Notes: generated from the sequence alone by a model not told the origin. A DNA stretch of 49,762 nucleotides from Acholeplasmatales bacterium (GCA_017524905.1 JAFXUP010000039.1:1-49762); one strand, 5' to 3'. Shown: positions 15,516 to 24,166, counted from the stretch's first letter. Program-made: numbers and translations.

Positions 15516-17222
15516 ATGAAGAAATGTATTCTTTTGTTTTTAAGTTTTTGTTGTCTTTTTTTAATATCATTAGGCGCTAATGCATCTATCCTACCTAATG
15601 AGCTTAATTCAAATGTTTTATTTATGAATGATATAGTCAATATTAATGTTTTTAAGCCATGTCCTGATAGCTTAATAAAACAAACGGTGTTTTATAAGAA
15701 TGTATGTGACACTATAAAATATACTAAAATGCATAAAGGCGGCTATAATTTTGAGTGTGAGGTATGCTCTACTGATAATAAGCTTAGCTTTTATATTGAT
15801 GTTTTATTGAGTGTTGAAAGTGATAAGCTTACAAATATCAATGCTAAAATAAATGATAATGTTATTTATAATTGTGATTTTATAAATGAAACACCTAAAA
15901 CAACTATTTCAAAAGAAATTGATTTATGGGAATATTTTAATGTTGATAATATTTATTTTGCTTGTTATCCAACAGGACATCTATATTATAATGATAATTC
16001 TAATTGTGAAAATGAGTATTATGCAGATGCTGATGAAATAGGTGAAGGTTTTTTGATCGGTGGTATTTATTCTAAAAACACAAAATATGAAGATAAGGAT
16101 TTATATTATGTTACAAATATAGATGATCCTTTAACTCAAACAGAAATTTTATCATCAGTTAATGTTGAGGATTTAACAGAAGGAAATATTACTAATAAGG
16201 CCTTTATTGAAACAAATGAATATATATTAGATTCAGAAGAAAAAATAAAGGCTGGCACCTATAAAATTAAATTAGTAGCTTCAGATTCAGTAGGAAATAT
16301 TACAGTCCAACCTGCCTATGTTGCAGTATGTGATATTAACGCTCCTACAATAAATACTTTCGATAAGGTTGTTGAATATACTGATAAAATAGATGATATA
16401 GATTCTTTATATACAATTTATGATAATTCAGGAAGCTATGAAATAACTGAGTTTGTTGATAATTATTCATCATCATATAATATTGTAGGAAATCATGAAA
16501 TTATAATTACAGCAAAGGATTCATCAGATAATTATGCAACAAAAACAATTAATATTAATGTTGTTGATAGAAAGGCTCCTGTTCTTGCTATAAAAAATGT
16601 TACTGCAACAACAACTGCACCAATAAATTCAATTGATGATTTATATCAGTATGTAACATGTGAAGATGAAATAGATAAAAATCCAAAAGTAATAATTGAT
16701 AAGGATAGCAGTGATTATTTTTCAAAAAGAACTACACCTGGTGTATATAAATTTAAGGTTATAGGAAAGGATGAATATGAAAATTCAATTGAAGATTATT
16801 TAACAATTACAGTAACAGATTCAGATTTTCCTATAATTAGTGTTAATGATTATGTTATTAAGGTTAATGTAGGGGAAAAATTAACTAAAGATCAAATTGC
16901 TAATATCCTATTACAAACAGGTCAAATTTCATCATTAGATAATCTAGAATTAAAATCTGCATATTTTGATAGTCCTGATGTTGCAGGAGAATATGATTTA
17001 ATTGTTTCAACACCTGATAAGGTATTTAAAAATGTTATTAGTGTTAATAAAACTAATTCATCTAATCAGGATAATAATTCTACAATAATTGATACAATAG
17101 ATTATTCTATTCCAACAAAAAATGAAAATAAGGATAATACTAATTTATATATTATTTGTGCATCAGTTGGTATTATAATAATTTTATCTTTAGGCTTTGT
17201 ATTATATAAAAGAAAGCATTAA
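15516..17222 (+). CDS. Secreted, membrane-anchored surface protein with Ig-like repeats
   Basis: A 568-residue protein. N-terminal signal peptide (MKK then hydrophobic ILLFLSFCCLFLISLG, with cleavage likely after ANA). The extracellular part has a unique N-terminal region with several Cys, then at least three Ig-like/HYR-type modules marked by DSVGNITV, DSSDNYATKTININVVD and YENSIEDYLTITVTD. A Ser/Asn-rich linker and a C-terminal transmembrane helix (LYIICASVGIIIILSLGFVLY) with KRKH tail anchor it. There is no LPXTG, so sortase is not needed. Adhesion or ligand binding is the likely role. Its ribosome-binding site lies in a long inverted repeat, suggesting translational control. Confidence 0.8.
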   Translation: MKKCILLFLSFCCLFLISLGANASILPNELNSNVLFMNDIVNINVFKPCPDSLIKQTVFYKNVCDTIKYTKMHKGGYNFECEVCSTDNKLSFYIDVLLSVESDKLTNINAKINDNVIYNCDFINETPKTTISKEIDLWEYFNVDNIYFACYPTGHLYYNDNSNCENEYYADADEIGEGFLIGGIYSKNTKYEDKDLYYVTNIDDPLTQTEILSSVNVEDLTEGNITNKAFIETNEYILDSEEKIKAGTYKIKLVASDSVGNITVQPAYVAVCDINAPTINTFDKVVEYTDKIDDIDSLYTIYDNSGSYEITEFVDNYSSSYNIVGNHEIIITAKDSSDNYATKTININVVDRKAPVLAIKNVTATTTAPINSIDDLYQYVTCEDEIDKNPKVIIDKDSSDYFSKRTTPGVYKFKVIGKDEYENSIEDYLTITVTDSDFPIISVNDYVIKVNVGEKLTKDQIANILLQTGQISSLDNLELKSAYFDSPDVAGEYDLIVSTPDKVFKNVISVNKTNSSNQDNNSTIIDTIDYSIPTKNENKDNTNLYIICASVGIIIILSLGFVLYKRKH

Positions 17223-17279
17223 TTATTTTAAAAAATATTAATAATATAGTATAATATAGCCTGAAATGGAGTTAATAAT

Positions 17280-18620
17280 ATGCTAGATAATATATGTGCA
17301 ATCGCAACCCCTTATGGAACAGGTGCTATTTCAATCATTAGATGCTCAGGTCCTAAGGCTATTGAATATGTTAATAATATTTTTAAAGGTAAGAATTTAA
17401 ATAAGTGCCAATCACATACAATCCATTATGGTTTCATTTTAAATGATGGTGAGGTAGTTGATGAGGTATTATGCAATATTTTTAAAGCTCCAAATTCTTT
17501 TGATGGAGAAAATTGCGTAGAAATAAATTGCCATGGTGGACCATTTGTTACATCTGAGGTATTAAAGGTTTTATTAAAATCTGGATTTAGATTAGCTGAA
17601 CGTGGTGAATTTTCTAAAAGAGCATTTTTAAATAAAAAGCTTGATTTAACTCAAGCAGAAGCTATTATGGATATAATTTCTTCTAATAATAAATTAGCTT
17701 TAAAATCTTCAACCAATTCATTAAGAAGTAAAACAGCTAATATGATCAAAGATTTTAGAGATAAAATATTACAAATACTAGCTGAAATAGAGGTTAATAT
17801 TGATTATCCTGAATATGAGGATAGTGTAGAGGTTACTCACAAATATTTAACTCCAATCATTGATGAAATGTTAGAAGAAATGGAGCACATTTTAGATAAT
17901 TCTAGTATATCAACAGTTTTAGTATCAGGTATTAAAACCGCAATAGTTGGCAAACCTAATGTTGGTAAATCATCACTTCTTAATATGCTATTAAATGAGG
18001 ATAAGGCTATTGTTTCTAATATTGCAGGTACAACAAGAGATTTAGTTGAAGGAATGCTAAATATTAGAAATATTACCCTACATTTAATAGACACTGCAGG
18101 TATAAGAAAATCTGATGATTATGTTGAATCTATTGGTATAGAAAGAAGCGAAAAGGCTATAAAGGAAGCTGATTTAGTTTTATTAGTTTTAGATTCATCA
18201 AATGAATTAGAGGATGAAGATTATAAATTATTAGATTTAACTAAAGATAAAAAAAGAATCATTATTGCAAATAAAAATGATTTAACACCAAAATGGAAGC
18301 TAGATGATGTTATTTATATATCAGCTTTAAATAAAGAAGGTTTAGAAGAATTAGCTGATAAAATATATGAAATAACAAACATTGCTAATTTCAATGTAGA
18401 TGATGATAAATATTTAAATAATGAAAGACAAGTTTCATTAATGGATAAGGCATATCAAGCATTAAAAAGTGCAAAAGAAGGCATTGAAAATGAAATTGAT
18501 ATAGCCTTAATTGATGTTGATATTAAAGAAGCATTTGATTCATTAGGAGAAATAACAGGTGATGCATATCCTACTGAATTAATTGATGCCTTATTTACAA
18601 AATTTTGTCTAGGAAAGTAA
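17280..18620 (+). CDS. mnmE: tRNA modification GTPase MnmE
   Basis: With MnmG, MnmE installs the carboxymethylaminomethyl (or related) group on U34 of certain tRNAs. The N-terminal tetrahydrofolate-binding domain begins ICAIATPYGTGAISIIRCSG. The inserted G domain has GKPNVGKSS (about residues 224-232), the switch motif AGTTRD, DTAG and NKND. The C-terminus ends in the catalytic CLGK. Its 446 residues are typical. TGGAG precedes the ATG and TATAAT lies ~25 bases further upstream. mnmG is not adjacent. A strong terminator follows, so the gene appears monocistronic. Confidence 0.97.
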   Translation: MLDNICAIATPYGTGAISIIRCSGPKAIEYVNNIFKGKNLNKCQSHTIHYGFILNDGEVVDEVLCNIFKAPNSFDGENCVEINCHGGPFVTSEVLKVLLKSGFRLAERGEFSKRAFLNKKLDLTQAEAIMDIISSNNKLALKSSTNSLRSKTANMIKDFRDKILQILAEIEVNIDYPEYEDSVEVTHKYLTPIIDEMLEEMEHILDNSSISTVLVSGIKTAIVGKPNVGKSSLLNMLLNEDKAIVSNIAGTTRDLVEGMLNIRNITLHLIDTAGIRKSDDYVESIGIERSEKAIKEADLVLLVLDSSNELEDEDYKLLDLTKDKKRIIIANKNDLTPKWKLDDVIYISALNKEGLEELADKIYEITNIANFNVDDDKYLNNERQVSLMDKAYQALKSAKEGIENEIDIALIDVDIKEAFDSLGEITGDAYPTELIDALFTKFCLGK

Positions 18621-18633
18621 TATAGCATAAAAG

Positions 18634-18666
18634 AAGAAGTCTCAGCGTTCAAGCTGAGACTTCTTT
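18634..18666. terminator. Terminator after mnmE
   Basis: Perfect 13-bp stem AAGAAGTCTCAGC/GCTGAGACTTCTT with loop GTTCAA, followed by a T-rich stretch. Confidence 0.9.
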
Positions 18667-18737
18667 AATCTTTATATTGAGTTAGATTTTTTAAAGTGAT
18701 ATAATCTTGATTGTTTTGTGTAAACAGGAGATGTATT

Positions 18738-19280
18738 ATGAAAAAGAAAGTAATGATTATTTCATTTGTTTCTATTGTTGCTATATTGTTTATATATTTT
18801 TTGATAATTATTTTACAGCCTGATGAGATTAAAAAAGATAATATTAAAAGAGCGGATGAATATTCTAAAATTGAATATTTTTTAGATTTAAAAAGAGACA
18901 ATTGGCACTTGAATTATGGTTGTCAAAATCAATTCAAAGGTCTAGATTATGATGATTTTATTTTTGATGAAGATGACAAATTATATGATATTATGAAAAA
19001 AATTGAATATAAGGAAATAAATAAAAGAAATAAGGATTCAGAATATTTATACGAAGTTTTTGTTGCTTCAAAAGATGAAGATAATAAGATAAAAAAAATC
19101 TCTATATCTGCTTATGTTTATATTTATACTAATAACACAATTTGTACTAGTATTTTTGTTGGAGAAAGTTTTAGTATGGTAAGTAAGACTAGAACATATT
19201 TGTTAAATGATGAAGATTATGAAAAATTAACTAATGAATTAAATAATTTTTATAAGAATTTAGAAGTTCAAAATGATTAA
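18738..19280 (+). CDS. Membrane-anchored protein of unknown function
   Basis: A 180-residue protein. MKKK is followed by one hydrophobic helix (residues ~5-27) and a charged, Lys/Asp-rich domain that should face outward. It has no lipobox and no recognised domain; the later part (about residues 95-175) looks alpha/beta with an ISISAYVYIYTNN strand. ATG 18738 has AGGAG 7 bases upstream, so the upstream in-frame TTG at 18711, which lies before this site, is rejected. It is convergent with the S66 peptidase gene and ends at a shared terminator. Confidence 0.65.
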   Translation: MKKKVMIISFVSIVAILFIYFLIIILQPDEIKKDNIKRADEYSKIEYFLDLKRDNWHLNYGCQNQFKGLDYDDFIFDEDDKLYDIMKKIEYKEINKRNKDSEYLYEVFVASKDEDNKIKKISISAYVYIYTNNTICTSIFVGESFSMVSKTRTYLLNDEDYEKLTNELNNFYKNLEVQND

Positions 19281-19283
19281 AAT

Positions 19284-19311
19284 AATAAGAGAGTCGCGTG
19301 ACTCTCTTATT
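19284..19311. terminator. Bidirectional terminator between convergent genes
   Basis: Perfect 12-bp stem AATAAGAGAGTC/GACTCTCTTATT with GCGT loop. It serves the gene ending at 19280 on + and overlaps the stop codon of the minus-strand peptidase. Confidence 0.9.
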
Positions 19312-20296
19312 CATTATATTCAATTTTTAATAAATTATTTTCAATAGATATTTTAGCATATGCGTTACTTCTAATTGGAATTGTTGGTCCTAAATGGCCA
19401 AAATCACAATTAAATATCATTGGAACATTTAAATATTTTAATGATTCAATGTATGCATCTTTATCATACATTCCAAATTGTTCCATTCCATAAAACATAG
19501 ATCTTCCAATAATGAATCCTGATACATTATTAAACCAACCAGTATTTTTTAATTGGAATAATCCTCTCATTATATCCATAGGATTCATTTCACAGGCTTC
19601 TAAAAAGAATATTATTTTTTCTTTACTATTTTTAGTGAATTCAGCTACGTTGTCAAATTTAGTACCGCTTAATGTTACTAAGCAATCTAAGCATCCACCC
19701 AATAGCTTTCCTTCAAATGGTTTATTATAATTATATGCTGATAGTTTATTTCTTTTATCTAAATGATATTTAGGATAAATTTCATCATCTTTTGATAATT
19801 GAAAGCTTTTATATCCTTTAAATATTTTTTTACCCTTTAGCATTTCGAATGTTTCTTTAACTTCATATTCATTAATATATAGTGAAGGAGCACATGGCCC
19901 ATAAATGGATTCTAAATTAAGCTTTGTTGCAAGAGGTAAGATTAGATTTGTATTATCTGAATAGCCAATAAACCATTTTGGTTTAATATCTTTTAATTCA
20001 TCAAAACTAATATATTCTAATATTTCACACATTACCTCTCCACCACCAACTGACCAAATAATGTCAGCATCTGATTTTAAGGCATCAATTATTTCTTTTG
20101 CCCTATCTAAAGCATTAGTAGAAGCACATGGATATTCTGATTTAAAAACATTTGGACCGATAATAATTTCTGCGTTTAATTTCTTTAAATTTTTAATTGC
20201 TTTTTCCATTCTTTCCTTATAAGGAGTAGTAGTTGTACCAAAAGATGGTGCAACTAAATATATTTTAGGATTATCTTTTATATAATTTGGCTTCAT
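19307..20296 (-). CDS. S66 family serine peptidase (LD-carboxypeptidase / MccF-like)
   Basis: A 329-residue S66-family peptidase. It has the N-terminal IYLVAPSFG strand, WSVGGGE, nucleophile Ser113 in FIGYSDNT, a Glu in FFLEAC and the catalytic His in DFGHLGP. LdcA-type members cleave the L,D bond of murein tetrapeptides; MccF-type members detoxify microcin C-like acyl-adenylates. The sequence alone does not separate the two, although its arrangement recalls the MccF branch. ATG 20296 has GAGGTG 9 bases upstream; the in-frame GTG at 20308 overlaps that ribosome-binding site. No signal peptide, so cytosolic. It is one of only two long minus-strand genes in the window. Confidence 0.85.
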   Translation of the reverse strand: MKPNYIKDNPKIYLVAPSFGTTTTPYKERMEKAIKNLKKLNAEIIIGPNVFKSEYPCASTNALDRAKEIIDALKSDADIIWSVGGGEVMCEILEYISFDELKDIKPKWFIGYSDNTNLILPLATKLNLESIYGPCAPSLYINEYEVKETFEMLKGKKIFKGYKSFQLSKDDEIYPKYHLDKRNKLSAYNYNKPFEGKLLGGCLDCLVTLSGTKFDNVAEFTKNSKEKIIFFLEACEMNPMDIMRGLFQLKNTGWFNNVSGFIIGRSMFYGMEQFGMYDKDAYIESLKYLNVPMIFNCDFGHLGPTIPIRSNAYAKISIENNLLKIEYNE

Positions 20297-20395
20297 ATCG
20301 TAAAACACCTCAATTAATTATATCATATTCTATTTTATTTTTAGTTAAGTTTTGCTATAATTTATAAGGAAGAATTATAACAAAGGTGAACGATT

Positions 20396-20935
20396 ATGTC
20401 ATTTAAAGAAACATTTTTAAAAATAATGGGTTTTAAGAAGAAAAAACATCAAAGACCTGGAGTTATTGGATATTATCCATCTAGACCTTTTGATAGCTTT
20501 AAGTATTCTTTAATATATGCAAATGAAAAATTAATATCTGAATCTGATGATGAAAAAACAGCTAAGGTTATTGTTTATACAAGAGAATATAAACAAACAA
20601 CCTTTATTAATGTTTTAGTTTATGATGAAGAAGGATTTGATCCTAAAAACTATACATATGATGTTATGAAAAGAAATCTATTAGAATATGGTATTACACC
20701 AGCTAAAAATAGTGTAGTATTAATTCTTTTCCAACATTATAATGATAATACTGTAAAAATGGCAAAGAGTTTCTGTAATAGTGATAAGGAGCATTTTGAG
20801 CAAGCTTTAATTTATAATGCAAAGGAAGGACAGGTTGATTATTATAAGCCTGTTCCAAATTATTATAAATTATATAGTATTATGTGTGAGGATTTATTCT
20901 TTGATTTAGCATTTATTGATGAATTGCAGGATTAA
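20396..20935 (+). CDS. Conserved-looking protein of unknown function
   Basis: A 179-residue soluble alpha/beta protein. A short basic N-terminus (FKKKKHQR) precedes a region with strands such as TAKVIVYTREY, FINVLVYDEEG and SVVLILFQHYN, ending in an acidic helix. No family is recognised. AAAGGTGA is suitably placed before the ATG, and an extended -10 TGCTATAAT lies near 20353-20361. The next gene starts 2 bases after the stop, and these open a tight run of five genes up to 23545 that includes an LRAT-fold protein and a ROK kinase. Confidence 0.65.
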   Translation: MSFKETFLKIMGFKKKKHQRPGVIGYYPSRPFDSFKYSLIYANEKLISESDDEKTAKVIVYTREYKQTTFINVLVYDEEGFDPKNYTYDVMKRNLLEYGITPAKNSVVLILFQHYNDNTVKMAKSFCNSDKEHFEQALIYNAKEGQVDYYKPVPNYYKLYSIMCEDLFFDLAFIDELQD

Positions 20936-20937
20936 TT

Positions 20938-21597
20938 ATGAGAAGATTAACAAGAAAAACATTAATTATTATAATTTTAATAGAATTAATATTAGGTGTT
21001 GTTTTAATTTTTGCAACAACAAAGGCAACAGATATTGCCTCAAAGGTTTTATTAGTTGCGACAGTTGTTGATTTTATTGCCTTAACATTTACTGTTCAAG
21101 CTTTAGGATTTAAAAGCTTCAAACCTAAAAGAATTAAATATCCAACAAAGGATTATAAATCAAAATATGAATTTGATGATTTATCAAAGATATTAACTCT
21201 TAATGGCTTTAAAATGACAAAAAGAAATTATGGCGATACTTATTTATTAATTGATAATAAGACAGCTATTAAAATTTCTTTAATTAGTGATTATAATACT
21301 TATTTTGATAATGAACAAAATGAGGATAATAATAAACCAAATAGTGGCTTAGATAAGTGTGAAAAATTTATTGGAATTGAAATTTTTAAAGAAATTGATG
21401 AAGCTAATTTAGATAAAATTCCACTTTTTACTATTCAAGGTAAAAATGTTTATTTCACTGCTCTTTTATATCAAAATGAATAGAGCTTTAAGTGCTTAAA
21501 TTATGAATTACCAAATGAGGATTTTTCTCTTTCATTTGATAAAGCAATGAATATTTTAAATATGCAAGAAGAAGATGATTTAAATGTGGAGCAATAG
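20938..21597 (+). pseudogene. Membrane protein gene interrupted by an in-frame TAG
   Basis: The frame runs from ATG 20938 to a TAG at 21481-21483 (181 residues). It then continues open for 37 more plausible codons (FKCLNYELP, then SFDKAMNILNMQEEDD) to a second TAG at 21595-21597, which overlaps the next gene's start by 14 bases. That spacing matches its neighbours, so the first TAG looks like a recent nonsense mutation or read-through site. The protein has two N-terminal membrane helices (about residues 7-27 and 34-56), then a cytosolic domain with YLLIDNKTAIKISLISDYN. Function not recognised. If only the first stop is used, the product is a 181-residue truncation. Confidence 0.6.
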
Positions 21598-21982
21598 ACG
21601 TCCAAATTATTCTGATCAAATTAGAGTAAATAGGGGCTTATATTATCATTATGGTATTTATGAAAGTGATGATGTTGTTTATCAATTTGCATCACCTGAG
21701 GGAGCTGAAATTTCTCCTGAAACTGCAACAATAAATACTATTAGCCTTGAAGGCTTTTTAAAGGGTGGGGTCTTAGAGGTTAGAGATTATACTTCAGAAG
21801 AAGAAAAAATAAAAAAATCACCTGATGAAATAATTGAATATGCTAAGAATCATTTAGGTGAAATGGGTTATGATTTAATTAATAATAATTGTGAGCATTT
21901 TGCTAATAGAGCGACATTTGGAAAATCAGAAAGCTCACAAGTAAATAATATATTTTCATTGTTGGGGGGACTTTTTAAATGA
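21584..21982 (+). CDS. LRAT domain (NlpC/P60-superfamily) protein
   Basis: A 132-residue LRAT-type papain-like fold protein. His22 is in LYYHYGIY and the nucleophile Cys103 is in NNNCEHFANRATFG, the classic NCEHFA motif. Bacterial LRAT proteins are thiol acyltransferases or hydrolases acting on lipids or other acyl donors, and their roles are mostly unknown. No signal peptide, so cytosolic. It overlaps the extended frame of the upstream membrane protein by 14 bases, and its end overlaps the ROK kinase start by 4 (ATGA). Ribosome-binding site is weak (GAAGAAG), suggesting coupling to the upstream frame. Confidence 0.85.
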   Translation: MWSNRRPNYSDQIRVNRGLYYHYGIYESDDVVYQFASPEGAEISPETATINTISLEGFLKGGVLEVRDYTSEEEKIKKSPDEIIEYAKNHLGEMGYDLINNNCEHFANRATFGKSESSQVNNIFSLLGGLFK

Positions 21983-22851
21983 GACTAGGAATTGATGTTG
22001 GTGGTACTACTGTAAAGATTGGAATAATCGATGATAAAAAGATTATAAGAAGCTTTGCGATACCCACAAAAAAAGAAACTTTGTTTAAAGACATTTATGA
22101 GGCAGTAAAGGATGAGAAGAATATCGAATTTATCGGATTTGGACTTCCTGGTACTGTAAAGGACAATTACATTGTTAATTTACCAAATATTGGCATTAAA
22201 GATGTTGATATTAATGAAGAATTCAAAAAATATTTTCCAAATGTAAAAATCGCATCAACAAATGATGCAAATGCTGCAGCATTAGGTGAATCAATTGCTG
22301 CATCTAAATTTAAATCAACATACTTTATTACATTAGGCACTGGTGTTGGTGGTGGATATGTTTATAATGGAAGCTTAGTTAATGGTTCACATGCATGCGC
22401 TGGAGAGGTAGGACATTCTTTTATTGATCCAGTTCATAATTTTAAATGTGGATGTGGACTTAATGGCTGCTTAGAAACTGTATCTTCAGCAACTGGTGTT
22501 GTAAGACTTGCTAAAACATATAAGGATAAATTTAAAACAAATATTGATTTTGATACTGTTTCTTGTCAAAAGGTATTTGAAGCAGCTAAATCAGGTGATG
22601 AATTAGGTCTTTATGTTGTTAATATGATGGCAGATTATTTGGGAATAGCTTTAGCAAATATTGCTGTATGCTGTGATGTTGATGCCTTTATTATCGGTGG
22701 TGGCGTAATGGCTGCTGGAGATTTTTTATTAGATAAAATAAAGGAAAGCTATGTTCGTCATGCACATTATGGTGTAAGAAATATTGAAATTTATAAAGCT
22801 TCTTTAGGTAACCAGGCAGGTATGTTAGGAGCTGCTTATTTAGATGAGTAA
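21979..22851 (+). CDS. ROK family sugar kinase (glucokinase-like)
   Basis: A 290-residue ROK kinase. It has the N-terminal phosphate loop GIDVGGTTVKIG, the sugar-binding STNDANAAALGE, TLGTGVGGGYVYNG, and the zinc motif CGCGLNGCLET. The size and motifs fit glucokinase, which makes glucose-6-phosphate from ATP and glucose, or another hexose kinase. It could use the free glucose released by GH1 and GH94 encoded 12 kb downstream. It overlaps the LRAT gene by 4 bases and the next gene by 8, so translation is coupled along the operon. No DNA-binding domain, so not a ROK repressor. Confidence 0.88.
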   Translation: MRLGIDVGGTTVKIGIIDDKKIIRSFAIPTKKETLFKDIYEAVKDEKNIEFIGFGLPGTVKDNYIVNLPNIGIKDVDINEEFKKYFPNVKIASTNDANAAALGESIAASKFKSTYFITLGTGVGGGYVYNGSLVNGSHACAGEVGHSFIDPVHNFKCGCGLNGCLETVSSATGVVRLAKTYKDKFKTNIDFDTVSCQKVFEAAKSGDELGLYVVNMMADYLGIALANIAVCCDVDAFIIGGGVMAAGDFLLDKIKESYVRHAHYGVRNIEIYKASLGNQAGMLGAAYLDE

Positions 22852-23545
22852 AATTAAAGAGAATTTATGTAAATCATATAAACCAGAAATAATGAACTGC
22901 CCTTTTTGTAAAGCTAAGCTTGTTTATAAGCATGCTGTTTCAAATAAGGTAATTCAGTTTTCTAATGCGAGATTTATTAGAATTAAAAATTTAGGATATG
23001 CATGTCCTTGCTGTAATAATTCTCATATATATTTTTCTCAAACAGCAACTAAACTTGCTTTTAAGGGCTCTACTTATTCAGCAAAAACTGTTTGTATGAT
23101 TGATTATTATAAGAAGAATAATTATGGTAGAGAAGAAATATGTGACCTTTTAACTGCAAAGGGATTAATAATTTCTAATAGAAATATCGATATTATTTAT
23201 AATAAAATTGAAGAGGTACTAAATCAAGACTATGATAAGATTATTAAAGATGCTTATCAAAGGATGCTTGATGAATATAAAGAAATAAGAATTAGTGTTG
23301 ATTTAATAACTATAAATGAAGTATGTTATGTAATATTATATGATTATTTTACATCTGAAAAATTAGCTATTTGGATATTTAATGGATTAGAAGATCCTAA
23401 ATTAGAAGAATACTTAGATAAATATATATCTAGTAAATATAATATAACTGTATTAGTAACCATTAGAAATGTATCAAAATTCTATTCGATGGTTAAGAAG
23501 AATTTATCATCTTCAACGAAGATAATTTCCTTTGAAAAGTTCTAA
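22844..23545 (+). CDS. Zinc-ribbon protein resembling a truncated DDE transposase
   Basis: A 233-residue protein. The N-terminus has two CxxC pairs (NCPFCKAKL and YACPCCNNS) as in transposase zinc ribbons. A helical region with YGREEICDLLTAKGLIISNR resembles a helix-turn-helix, and EIRISVDLITINEVCYVILY then resembles the first strands of an RNase-H/DDE core. The second catalytic Asp and a Glu are not evident, and the length is about half that of a full transposase. It starts inside the ROK kinase gene (8-base overlap) and has no flanking inverted repeats. It therefore looks like a resident, possibly domesticated gene rather than a mobile element. Function unknown. Confidence 0.5.
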   Translation: MSKIKENLCKSYKPEIMNCPFCKAKLVYKHAVSNKVIQFSNARFIRIKNLGYACPCCNNSHIYFSQTATKLAFKGSTYSAKTVCMIDYYKKNNYGREEICDLLTAKGLIISNRNIDIIYNKIEEVLNQDYDKIIKDAYQRMLDEYKEIRISVDLITINEVCYVILYDYFTSEKLAIWIFNGLEDPKLEEYLDKYISSKYNITVLVTIRNVSKFYSMVKKNLSSSTKIISFEKF

Positions 23546-23585
23546 TTAAATATTATTCGAAGGAATTGTTATTTTTAACCCAAAA

Positions 23586-23616
23586 ATTTGCCGAATTTTT
23601 TTCGGCATTTTTTTAT
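23586..23616 (+). terminator. Terminator closing the LRAT/ROK operon
   Basis: TGCCGAA/TTCGGCA stem (23589-23607) followed by seven or more T. Confidence 0.9.
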
Positions 23617-23633
23617 TTTTATTGAATATTATT

Positions 23634-23670
23634 TTGACATAGTTTTTAGTTTATGTTAAAATAACTATGT
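23634..23670 (+). promoter_or_regulatory. Promoter and operator-like dyad of the Lrp-family gene
   Basis: TTGACA (23634-23639), 17-bp spacer, extended -10 TGTTAAAAT (TAAAAT at 23657-23662). ACATAGTT (23637-23644) and AACTATGT (23663-23670) form a perfect 8-bp inverted repeat spanning the -35 to just past the -10, a position suited to autorepression. Confidence 0.7.
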
Positions 23671-23696
23671 TATTAATAAAGGAAGAGTGATAAATT

Positions 23697-24164
23697 ATGG
23701 AATTAAAGTTAGACGAGTACGACAAGAAGATAATTAGCTATTTACAAGAGGATTCATCTATATCTAATATTGAATTATCAAAAAAGATAGGTTTAGCTCC
23801 TTCATCATGTTTATTGCGTGTGAAGAATTTAAAAGAACAGAAGGTTTTAAAGCAATTTACAGCTGTAGTTGATGAAAAAATCTTAGGATTTGAAATCACT
23901 TGCTTTGTTAAGGTAGCTATGGCTCCTTTAAATAGAGAAACATCTACTCAGTTTATTGATGAGGTTAATAAAATTCCTGAAGTAACAGAATGTTATACAA
24001 TTACAGGTGAGGCAGCATTTATGCTTAAGATTGTTGCTAAAAACTTCCAATACTATAGAAATTTTATCTTTGATAAGCTTTTGAGTGTTCCACATGTATC
24101 AAATGTTGAAACTTCAATTGTTGTCGCAACAGAAAAGAAAACTAATTTAATACCATTAGATTAA
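23697..24164 (+). CDS. Lrp/AsnC family transcriptional regulator
   Basis: A 155-residue regulator. The N-terminal winged helix has LDEYDKKIISYLQEDSSISN and IELSKKIGLAPSSCLLRVKN; the C-terminal RAM (ligand-binding, oligomerisation) domain has VTECYTITGEAAFMLKIVAK. Lrp/AsnC proteins form dimers to octamers and sense amino acids or related metabolites. Full family length. It is monocistronic, with a strong promoter overlapped by an 8-bp inverted repeat that may be its own operator. Targets other than itself cannot be told from the window. Confidence 0.93.
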   Translation: MELKLDEYDKKIISYLQEDSSISNIELSKKIGLAPSSCLLRVKNLKEQKVLKQFTAVVDEKILGFEITCFVKVAMAPLNRETSTQFIDEVNKIPEVTECYTITGEAAFMLKIVAKNFQYYRNFIFDKLLSVPHVSNVETSIVVATEKKTNLIPLD

Positions 24165-24166
24165 TT

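Noticed and set aside
20306..20390. CACCT/AGGTG inverted repeat between the divergent genes at 20296 and 20396
   Set aside because: These are simply the two opposing ribosome-binding sites; five bases at 75-base distance is not meaningful.
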